DNA of 64,000 nucleotides from Phenylobacterium sp. (lineage in GTDB: Bacteria; Pseudomonadota; Alphaproteobacteria; Caulobacterales; Caulobacteraceae). The stretch covers positions 21,249-85,248 of the forward strand of contig NZ_JAEUMO010000032.1 in assembly GCF_016793285.1 (NCBI RefSeq), read 5' to 3'. Both the position numbers and the translations under genes were made by a program. The notes beneath the pieces were generated by a model. The model did not search any database and had not been told where the DNA came from. It saw nothing but the letters and a program-made list of their open reading frames with translations. Shown piece after piece: positions 9,201 through 15,773 of the stretch (positions are counted from its first letter, which is position 1; each line of letters begins with the position of its first letter).

Positions 9201-10184
9201 GCCCGGCTGGTCGTTGGTGCCCAGGAACCAGGTGAAGGGGTCGTTCAGGCGGGTCTTGTGGATGTTCAGCAGCGGGATCGCGACCCGCAGGCCGGTGCCC
9301 GGGCCACGGTTCGACTGCTTCAGGTCGGGCCGGCCCGGCTCCTCGAGGCGCTGCAGCGCGCCGTTGGCGTTGGGCAGGCCCACTTCGGCGAACTGGGTGT
9401 TGATGTTGCGGCCGCCGCGCTCGAACACGCGGAAGATGTCGCCGGGCGGCGTCACATGCCAGGTCGGCGGCGGATAGAGCGCGCCGACCGCCCCGCGCTT
9501 GGCCTGTTCGGGCGTCACCGCGCCGGGCGGATTGCCGGGCGACAGGAGCTTCGCCGGCTCGCCGTGGGCCGTGTAGGCCTCCCCGAGGACGTAGTTCTTG
9601 AAGGGCAGGATGCCGTTGTTGTACGAGGCGCCGCCGAAGAACATGGCGCCCGTCGCCATCAGCGAGCGCTCGGCCCTCTCGATCAGCTCCATGTGGCAGG
9701 CGCCGCAGGCCAGGCGGGCCACGCGGTAGTCCGACGGGTTCACGAAGCGGACGTACTCGGGGCTCTCCTTGTTGAGCAGGGTGAAGCTGTGCTTCGGATT
9801 GGCCGAACTGGGCCAGTTCCACGTCTTCGGGTACTTCGGCAGCACATGGCTCTTGTCGCGCAGGCGAACGTACTCGGGCGAGGTCATCGCCAGGCCCGCC
9901 GGCGCGATGACGTTCGGATCGCCGCCGTGGCAGGACGCGCACCCCAGCCGGACCGCCTCGGAGACGTGCATCGACTTGGCGTCGCTGTCGGTGTGGCACG
10001 ACACGCAGCCCTTGCTGGCGGCGTCCACCTCGGCGTCGGACATCCCGAGCTTGGCCGGCGCGGCCATGACATAGCTGCGCTTGACCGGCTTTTCCGCCTC
10101 GCTGGCCTTGAGCGAGATGGGCGCGAGCACGGTCAGCGCCGCCAGCGCTCCCAGTCTCAGCCATTTCCGCCCGAATTTCAGCAT
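6207..10184 (-). CDS. Exported decahaem c-type cytochrome fused to LVIVD repeats
   Basis: A 1325-residue exported protein. The Sec signal peptide starts at the ATG at 10184 (MLKFGRKW then a hydrophobic stretch ending near SLKASEA); upstream codons are open but not protein-like. Ten CXXCH haem c motifs follow: CVSCH at residue 60, then CASCH, CGACH, CASCH, CMNCH, CADCH, CKDCH, CFACH, CAGCH and CSDCH. Numerous other His residues could be distal ligands. The C-terminal third carries at least four LVIVD-type beta repeats, for example LVVVDLTDPLKPR and LVIVDVTSPERPR, expected to form a propeller. There is no lipobox, so it is periplasmic or secreted across the outer membrane. It is the last gene of a leftward operon, 7 bp after a predicted outer-membrane barrel. 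An electron-transfer role is inferred. Confidence 0.88.
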   Translation of the reverse strand: MLKFGRKWLRLGALAALTVLAPISLKASEAEKPVKRSYVMAAPAKLGMSDAEVDAASKGCVSCHTDSDAKSMHVSEAVRLGCASCHGGDPNVIAPAGLAMTSPEYVRLRDKSHVLPKYPKTWNWPSSANPKHSFTLLNKESPEYVRFVNPSDYRVARLACGACHMELIERAERSLMATGAMFFGGASYNNGILPFKNYVLGEAYTAHGEPAKLLSPGNPPGAVTPEQAKRGAVGALYPPPTWHVTPPGDIFRVFERGGRNINTQFAEVGLPNANGALQRLEEPGRPDLKQSNRGPGTGLRVAIPLLNIHKTRLNDPFTWFLGTNDQPGDYRSSGCASCHVVYANNRQQQASLTWAKYGRDGASAQVDPTIPKDQSGHPIKHYFTRAIPTAQCMNCHMHQPNMFMNTYLGYTMWDYESDAPFMWPERQKYPTSEEIRHVLDRNPEGAAPRGLWADLDFLRNVFDLNAKLKDTQFADYHGHGWNFRGIFKRDREGNLLDAEGKIVANDDPEKWRRKGEPQFPEVGKQPGKAVHMMDIHAEKGMQCADCHFAQDSHGSGLIMGEVANSVEIRCKDCHGTADAYPTLRTSGPAADVKGNDLSLLRNPDGQRRFEWVEQDGRRVLVQRSLLDPKLEWRIHLTKDSVDRTSPDFNARSARAKLMSRISQDGRPFAWGPGVAAGDRAHKDEEMECFACHSSWTTACAGCHLPIEANWKTTTHKFEGIETRNYATYNPQVARDDMYQLGVHSTVKGNTIAPVRSSSALVLSSTNVNRERIYTQQPPIAASGYSSQAFAPHFPHTVRKTETKTCSDCHVSAANDNNAIMAQLLLLGTNYVNFVGQNAWVGLDGAIEAVRVSEWSEPQAVFGSYLQKYAYPDYYKDHVEKNGREIRDRVRGGPFPNGVTGHQEEESAEWIRKVSHKSGGAARCLQLRGEYMFVAEGKGGFRAYDVASIANKSVSQPIITAPFSALGHDTRVASKNATCMALPTNQNIAPLRNEHMQQMKVKDAVTGQDTTLLQANQEQKFHPIYSYAVITDAEEGLILVNVNTLADGDPRNNMLKRAVTWNEGGVLKGARHITLGGSIAYIAADAGLVVVDLTDPLKPRHLTTVPLPDVRASALQFRYLWVTTQRGLEVLDVTKLDQPRLVEGATIPLVDARRVYVARTYAYVAAKKDGLVIVDVTSPERPRLYRKFDADGQLNDAEDVVVGSTNASLFAYVADGRNGLKVLQLTSPSSQPNFYGFSPKPMPELIAWAKTDGAALALSKGLDRDRAVDETGGQMAIFGRLGSRPFNRAEMERFFTDRWGRPYRVTDEPDMTAWLGVPVNRANADR

Positions 10185-10191
10185 CTTGCCC

Positions 10192-12195
10192 CTAGAAGGT
10201 GAGAATGGCGTTGAGCAACACGGAGTAGTACTGGTCGTGCCGGCCGCGGTTGGCGAACAGGTCCTTGAAGCCCGCGCCCGCATCGAACACCGCACCCGAG
10301 GCCCGGAACACGATGTTCTGGGTCATGTGCGGACGCCAGATCGCGGCGACCGAGGCGTCCCAGCCCAGCGACTTCGGGATCGAGCCCTCCTGGCGCAGGT
10401 TCTCCAGGATCGTCGTGTCCACGAAGCCCAGGTGGTTCACGTTGACCGAAAGCCGCAGTTCGGGCGTCACGTCGAAGTCGGCGCCGCCGCCGACGAGCGT
10501 GGTGCCGGGATTATTGAAGTTGGACTGGCCCTCTTCCTTCGACGGCCGCAGCGAGTTCAGGACCCCGTTGCGCGCGTTGATCCCGATCACGCGGCCGCCG
10601 CCGGCGAACGGGATGGTCTGGCGGATCCAGTAGCTGGTGTCCGAGCCGGCGAACTGCGGGTTCTCGAAGATCGAGTCGAAGCCGCGCTCGGTGTTGTCGT
10701 AAGGGTTCTTGTCGCCCGAGGCGTAGAGCAGCGAGCCCCGGACCCGGATCCAGTCGAAGTCGACCGACGGCTCGGCGGCCAGGAAGTAGCTGCGGATCTT
10801 CGCCTTGCGGTCGGTGAAGATCGAATTGCGGTCCTCGCCGAGGGCGTAATAGGCCGAAGCCGTCAGGTTGTAGCGGCCCCAGTGGCCGTCGGCGTTGTAG
10901 CCCAGGTAGACGACGTCGTAGTCGCGGCCGCGAAGGGTCCCGATGAGCGCCGGGCGCTGCGGGAAGCCGTTCTTGTCGACGTAGATCTCGTTGCCTTCGC
11001 GGTTGCGGTTGTAGGCCACCGTCACCTGCGAGGTGAGCCCGGGCACGGGAAGGTCCTGCCGATACAGGTTGCCGATGAAGACCCAGTCGTCGCGGATGCG
11101 CTGGGTCACGTCGTTCAGGCCCGAGTTCGTGTCCTTCTCCAGGCGCCAGAAGGCCGCGAGGTTGTACTGGAACCGGTTGTTGTCGCGGTTGCCGAACAGG
11201 CGGACGCCGAGCTGGTTGTCCTGGAACAGGAAGCCCCGGAACTCCGAGGAGAACGGTTGGATGCCGACGCGGACGCTGTCGAAGTCGTAGCGGTCGGAGA
11301 CGTTGCGCAGGTGGTAGTCGAGGAACAGTTCCTGGACGCCGATGAACGCGTCGCTGCGGTGCGACTTCTTGCTGGGCTCGACGAAGAGCACCCGGCGCTC
11401 GGGCACGTCGACGTAGTTGTACTGGCCGGCCAGCACGACGCGCAGTTCGTACTCGGGCGGCTTGAAGGCGGTCGACCCCTTGATGAGCGAGGCGCCGGCG
11501 ATGAAGGTCTGCGCCACCACCAGGCTGCTCGAACGGCCGAAGACGTCCAGGCTGCCCGGACGCGCCGTCGTCTGCACGCCGACCGGGATCGGGAAGGTGC
11601 GCGGCTCGACCACGGTGTCGGAGATTCCCGTCAGCGCCAGGAACAGGTCCTCGACGCCCTTGATCGGGATGTCGCCCTTCCAGAAGTTCTGGTTGTAGGG
11701 ATCGTACCAGCGGGGCTTGGAGACGCCCAGGGCGCCGGCCAGGCGCCAGCGGTCCGGAATCGGCGCCTCGTCGTGAGGGAAGGCTTCCGGCGGCGGGGCG
11801 CGCACGGCCCCGGGGTTGGTCTGCTGGATCTCCGGCTCGTAGGTCTCGATCCGGCCGGGCGGCCGGCGTCCTTCGAGCGGCGCCGCGTCCGTGGGGGCCG
11901 GCTCGGAGTCCGGCGGCGGCGCGGTGGCCTCAGCCTCGGCCGGCGGCTGGGCGGCGGGGGGCGCCTGCTCCTGGGCCGAAGCATCGACGGCGGCCAGCAT
12001 GGCCGCGGCGGGCGCACCGGCCACGCCGCAGTCGGCCAGGATGTCGTCGATGCTGCGGTCCGCCCCGCGCGACGGCGAGCCCTGGGCGTCGCCGTTCAGG
12101 ATGCCGTCGATCGTCAGCCCGCCGCCCGTCGACGCCCTGGCCTGGCCGGCCAGGGCGGCAAGGGCGACGAACGCGAGGAGCGAGGCTTTGCGCAT
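10192..12195 (-). CDS. Large outer-membrane beta-barrel protein
   Basis: A 667-residue protein with a clear signal peptide (MRKASLLAFVALAALAGQARA). A Pro/Ala-rich, probably disordered periplasmic segment covers about residues 65-130. Then comes a long stretch of alternating hydrophobic/aromatic strands with Asp/Asn-rich turns, ending in Phe, the outer-membrane assembly signal. I do not recognise a named porin family. Placed between a haem-binding lipoprotein and a decahaem cytochrome, it could be the barrel of a porin-cytochrome conduit (MtrB-like by role, not by visible homology). The start is ATG at 12195, 3 bp after the stop of the upstream gene, so it is tightly co-translated. The function is inferred from topology and context. 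Confidence 0.8.
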   Translation of the reverse strand: MRKASLLAFVALAALAGQARASTGGGLTIDGILNGDAQGSPSRGADRSIDDILADCGVAGAPAAAMLAAVDASAQEQAPPAAQPPAEAEATAPPPDSEPAPTDAAPLEGRRPPGRIETYEPEIQQTNPGAVRAPPPEAFPHDEAPIPDRWRLAGALGVSKPRWYDPYNQNFWKGDIPIKGVEDLFLALTGISDTVVEPRTFPIPVGVQTTARPGSLDVFGRSSSLVVAQTFIAGASLIKGSTAFKPPEYELRVVLAGQYNYVDVPERRVLFVEPSKKSHRSDAFIGVQELFLDYHLRNVSDRYDFDSVRVGIQPFSSEFRGFLFQDNQLGVRLFGNRDNNRFQYNLAAFWRLEKDTNSGLNDVTQRIRDDWVFIGNLYRQDLPVPGLTSQVTVAYNRNREGNEIYVDKNGFPQRPALIGTLRGRDYDVVYLGYNADGHWGRYNLTASAYYALGEDRNSIFTDRKAKIRSYFLAAEPSVDFDWIRVRGSLLYASGDKNPYDNTERGFDSIFENPQFAGSDTSYWIRQTIPFAGGGRVIGINARNGVLNSLRPSKEEGQSNFNNPGTTLVGGGADFDVTPELRLSVNVNHLGFVDTTILENLRQEGSIPKSLGWDASVAAIWRPHMTQNIVFRASGAVFDAGAGFKDLFANRGRHDQYYSVLLNAILTF

Positions 12196-12198
12196 GCC

Positions 12199-14169
12199 CT
12201 ATTTCCCCTGGCACACGTTCTGTTCGTTCGAGTCCAGGAAAGGCGCGAACGGACAGCCGACGTAGCGCAGGCGCGTCTGAGTAGGTCCGACCAGCAGGGT
12301 GTCGGCGCGAATCGCTACCGGAGCGTTACCGATCGCGCCGCCCAGGCGGGCGCCGGCGTTGTGCGCGCCCAGGAACGAGATCATGTCGTCCTGGTCGATG
12401 CCGTCGCCAGACACGCCGATCGCGCCCACGAGGCGCGCGCCGCGGTAGACCGGCACCGAGCCCGAGAAGATCTGCAGGCCGTTCTGCAGCGGGTTCTGCC
12501 CGGTGGCGACGTCGGGCAGCGACGTGCAGCGGGCGGGCGTGTCCGTCGCCGAGGCGCCGCCCACGAAGCCCAGGTGCTGGCCCAGGTTGCCGAACACGAG
12601 CGCCGACTGCAGCCCGGTGGACAGCGGACTCCACAGATTGATCGGGCGCGAAAGCGGGCCGTTCGCGCGTCCCACCTCGCCGTCCGGGAAGTAGGGGCGC
12701 GACATGTTGCCGATCGCCTTGGCCGCGAAGGCGGTGCGGCCGGTCAGGGCGGTGGCGTCGCCGAGGAAGTCCCGCGTCTTCTGCACGAAGCCCCGGACGT
12801 CGGCGCTGGGGTCGCCCGCCAGTTCCGCCGCGGCGCGCTGGCCCGACAGCAGGGCCACGGTCCGCGCCTTCTGCGCCGAGACGTCGATGCCGAAGACCGG
12901 CGCGTCGGGCGCCCGCACGATGCCCAGGATCTGGCCGCGGCTGTCCACGACGGTGATCGAGACCTCGGCGCGGCTGTCGAGCGGACGCCGGATCTGGCCG
13001 CGGGCGCGGCTCATGACCGTGAAGGCTTCCTCCAGCAGCGCCCGCACCTCGGCCGCGCTCAGCGGCGTCAGGCCGTCGGCGGCGTCTGTGCCGCCGCGGA
13101 TCGGGAAGCGGTTGTTGCCCGCCCCGTCGGACAGGACCATGGCGCCGGCGATCGCGAAGTCCGCCGTGGTGGCCAGCCGCAGGCCGGACGCCTCGGTCCC
13201 GTAGGCCTGGCCCGCGAGCGCGCCGCCGCCGGCGTAGTAGCCGTTCACCGGCGTGAACCCGCCCGCCGCCGCGCCGAGCGTCGAGAAGGCCGGCGCACTG
13301 GTCGGCGTGGTCCGTAGCGTGCCCGTCGAGGCGTCGGAATAGCGGAGCGCCGTTCCGTCGACCGTGATCCGGTCGGCGCGCTGGTCGGTCGGGGCGTCGA
13401 AGCCCACCGTGGCGGCGTAGGCGATGTTCTCCTCGTCGTCGGCGTCGACGTCGAGGATGTTCTTGTCGAAGCCGTAGTCGTTGTCGCCCACGATGCCGAC
13501 GCCGCCGACCAGCGTGCCGTTCTTGTAGAGCGGGAAGCCGCCGGGATCGGCCGAGAGGCCCAGCGGCGTGCGCCGCGGCCCCACCGCGACGTTCGCCGTC
13601 CGGGTGGTCACGTCCGAGCAGGGCAGCGACGAGAACTGCACGCCGAAGAGCGGGCCGCCTTCCAGACCCACGGTCGACGGCGCCGGCGGGAAGTGTTCCT
13701 GCACGATCTGGCTGGCCGTGCGGGTCGAGAACGAGTTGCCCCCGGACGACGACAGGTAGGCCCCGGTCACCGCCTTGGCGATCGCCGCGGCAGCCGCGGG
13801 CACAGTCAGGCCCTGGGCGTCGGTGCTGACCCCCGCGGGGCCCGCCCGGGTGACGGTCGTGGCCCGCGCGCCGGTCATCGAATAGACGGCCAGCACGTTG
13901 CCGACGCGGTCGGTCACCGCGATCACCACCGGCAGGTTGCGCGCGCGCGCCTCGGCCACCGCCTGGGCGATCACCTGCTGGACGTCGGCCGTCGTCAGCG
14001 CCACGGCGGCCGGGAGCGTGAAGACGCCCGCGGGCGTCGGTCCGGGCGTGCCGGGCGTCGTCGGCGCGGTGGGCGTTCCACCGCCGTTTCCGCCCCCTCC
14101 TCCGCCGCCGCCGCAGGACGCGAGCGCCAAAGCGGCCAATGACACGGCCCAGCGCATTGTCGATCTCAT
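12199..14169 (-). CDS. Lipoprotein with two GlcG/HbpS-type haem-binding domains
   Basis: A 656-residue lipoprotein whose lipobox LALASC is followed by a Gly run and a Thr/Pro-rich linker. Two regions resemble the GlcG/HbpS (haem-degrading, DUF336) fold. The first opens at about residue 55 with TTADVQQVIAQAVAEA and VIAVTDRVGNVLAVYSM. The second, in the C-terminal half, has LSAAEVRALLEEAF and ITVVDSRGQILGIVR. The family binds haem or acts as a small-ligand sensor. The ATG at 14169 overlaps the upstream cytochrome stop as ATGA, showing translational coupling. Its place between cytochrome genes suggests haem delivery, haem scavenging or a structural role on the outer membrane. The longer upstream reading frame is antisense noise inside the cytochrome gene. 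Confidence 0.82.
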   Translation of the reverse strand: MRSTMRWAVSLAALALASCGGGGGGGGNGGGTPTAPTTPGTPGPTPAGVFTLPAAVALTTADVQQVIAQAVAEARARNLPVVIAVTDRVGNVLAVYSMTGARATTVTRAGPAGVSTDAQGLTVPAAAAAIAKAVTGAYLSSSGGNSFSTRTASQIVQEHFPPAPSTVGLEGGPLFGVQFSSLPCSDVTTRTANVAVGPRRTPLGLSADPGGFPLYKNGTLVGGVGIVGDNDYGFDKNILDVDADDEENIAYAATVGFDAPTDQRADRITVDGTALRYSDASTGTLRTTPTSAPAFSTLGAAAGGFTPVNGYYAGGGALAGQAYGTEASGLRLATTADFAIAGAMVLSDGAGNNRFPIRGGTDAADGLTPLSAAEVRALLEEAFTVMSRARGQIRRPLDSRAEVSITVVDSRGQILGIVRAPDAPVFGIDVSAQKARTVALLSGQRAAAELAGDPSADVRGFVQKTRDFLGDATALTGRTAFAAKAIGNMSRPYFPDGEVGRANGPLSRPINLWSPLSTGLQSALVFGNLGQHLGFVGGASATDTPARCTSLPDVATGQNPLQNGLQIFSGSVPVYRGARLVGAIGVSGDGIDQDDMISFLGAHNAGARLGGAIGNAPVAIRADTLLVGPTQTRLRYVGCPFAPFLDSNEQNVCQGK

Positions 14170-15548
14170 CTGAGCGACCTCGCCGCCTGGGCGACCTGGG
14201 TCAGCGCGCTCCGGAAGGCGTCCGGGCTGTACCGGTTGGGATCGCGCACCTGCGCGTAGGCCCGATCGAGCTGCGGACGCACGCGGGCCGCCACGCCGCG
14301 GTCGACCTGGCCGGACGCCACGAGGGCGTTCAGCAGCGTATCGGCCGCCATGACCGCCTGCGCGCTGCCCGAGTAGTCGGTGTAGCGGCGCGAAAGCTCC
14401 GTCGACAGGACGGTGTCGAGCATCGCCAGCGTGTCGGCGCGCGAGAACCCGCGGGCGGCGAACGCATCGGCCAGCGCGCGGGCGGTGCCGGCCAGCCTCA
14501 GGGCGGCGCGCTGCGATTCGCCACGGTCGCGGGCCATCGCCGCGTGGAAGGCGCGCGAGTCGGCCTCGAGCCGCTGGGCCAGCGCCGGCGAGGCCACCCG
14601 GGCCGCCGCCTGCAGCATGATCATGTTCTCGTCGTTGAACGGCGGCTGGCCCGAGGGGATCGGACGGCCGGGGTTCGCCTCCCACTTCGGCCGCGCCTTC
14701 GGATCGTCCGAGATCTCGCGGTGGCAGCTATGGCAGTCGAAGAAATAGAGTTCGGGGAAGGCCCCGCCGCCACGGCCGCCCTCGCCGTAGAGCGAGAGCG
14801 AGCGATCCAGCGCCATGGCCTGGCCGACCGCCCAGGTCTTCACGCCGCCCGCGTAGCCCTTGCGCTTCACGTAGTCGGCGTCGACATCCCAGTGGTTGAT
14901 CATGCTCGAGAACAGATCGAGCTCGAAGGCGACGCGCGGGTGGCCAGCAGCCATCATCTGGTGGGTCACGAACTGGCCCGAGCGCGAGCTGCCGAAGTGG
15001 CAGTCCAGGCAGACGCCGGCGCGCACCTTCGGGTTCTCCAGGGGCCGCAGGCCGTTGGCGACGTTCGCCGCGTGAGTGCCGCCGACCGCGCGGTGGCTGG
15101 CCAGCCAGCCCGAGGCGCCGCCGTGGCAGGCTTCGCAACCGACCCCGTCGCTGAGCTGGAACTTGCCGCCGCGCATGGGGCCCGGATCGGCGTGGCAGCC
15201 CAGGCATTCCTTGGCGGTCTGCGCGGGGCCGATGCCCATCTTGCGCGTGATCGCCTGCGCGCGGGGTTCGGTCAGCACCCGCCAGGCGCGGCTGTGGGCG
15301 CCGGCGGCGCTGGAGGCGCTCTGCCAGGTGATCAGTTCGTTCTGGCGGACGTTCACGCCCGAATCGACCTGGCGGCTGTGACAACTGGAGCCCGCGCACG
15401 AGGCGACCCCCTCATGCACGCCCTTCACAGGCGCGGATTCGGTCGCGGCCGTGGCGGACGGACCGCTCACGACGACGAACGCGCCGACGACGGCGGCTGC
15501 GGCGACGCAAAGCGCGCCCACAACTCGCGACGCTCGTGCTCCCCCCAT
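14166..15548 (-). CDS. Periplasmic multihaem c-type cytochrome
   Basis: A 460-residue exported cytochrome of the cytochrome c554-like multihaem type. The N-terminal hydrophobic segment (VVGALCVAAAAVVGAFVVV) is a signal peptide or anchor. Four canonical haem sites are seen: CLGCH, CEACH, CLDCH and CHSCH. A fifth, CAGSSCH near residue 52, has four residues between the cysteines (CX4CH). The ATG at 15548 has GGGAGGG just upstream, a strong ribosome-binding site that fixes the start. It is the first gene of the leftward unit, overlapping the next gene by four bases. It may be the periplasmic electron donor or acceptor for the outer-membrane components encoded after it. Confidence 0.87.
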   Translation of the reverse strand: MGGARASRVVGALCVAAAAVVGAFVVVSGPSATAATESAPVKGVHEGVASCAGSSCHSRQVDSGVNVRQNELITWQSASSAAGAHSRAWRVLTEPRAQAITRKMGIGPAQTAKECLGCHADPGPMRGGKFQLSDGVGCEACHGGASGWLASHRAVGGTHAANVANGLRPLENPKVRAGVCLDCHFGSSRSGQFVTHQMMAAGHPRVAFELDLFSSMINHWDVDADYVKRKGYAGGVKTWAVGQAMALDRSLSLYGEGGRGGGAFPELYFFDCHSCHREISDDPKARPKWEANPGRPIPSGQPPFNDENMIMLQAAARVASPALAQRLEADSRAFHAAMARDRGESQRAALRLAGTARALADAFAARGFSRADTLAMLDTVLSTELSRRYTDYSGSAQAVMAADTLLNALVASGQVDRGVAARVRPQLDRAYAQVRDPNRYSPDAFRSALTQVAQAARSLR

Positions 15549-15773
15549 CGTCCCTCCCCCGGGCGCGCACAACTGACCGCCGAGTCTTAGCGGTCTCGGC
15601 TCAGCTTCGGTAGCCCGAATACGCGACAATGGGACCAAATCCGTGGGCCGGCGCCTAGCCTCCGAACGCGCGACTCCCCCCCTTTTCGAGGGTTCGCGTG
15701 CCAAGAGTCTCCGCTTAACAACGTGTTCGACGAACTGTAAGACGGACTGGTGTCGGGTGCTTGGGGGTATGGC
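15549..15773. promoter_or_regulatory. Shared divergent intergenic region
   Basis: A 225-bp region from which the cytochrome unit (leftward) and the two-partner secretion unit (rightward) diverge. It must hold both promoters, but I cannot assign confident -35/-10 boxes. A TTAAC half-site lies near 15716. The divergence suggests joint control of the two units. Confidence 0.4.

Noticed and set aside
6516-10202. Antisense open frame of 1228 codons opposite the decahaem cytochrome
   Set aside because: The plus-strand translation is low-complexity Val/Arg/Gly/His with no motif, while the minus strand has ten haem motifs and a signal peptide.
14170-14685. N-terminal extension of the GlcG/HbpS-type lipoprotein
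   Set aside because: The upstream part overlaps the cytochrome gene in another frame, and the lipoprotein signal at 14169 with the ATGA overlap fixes the start.
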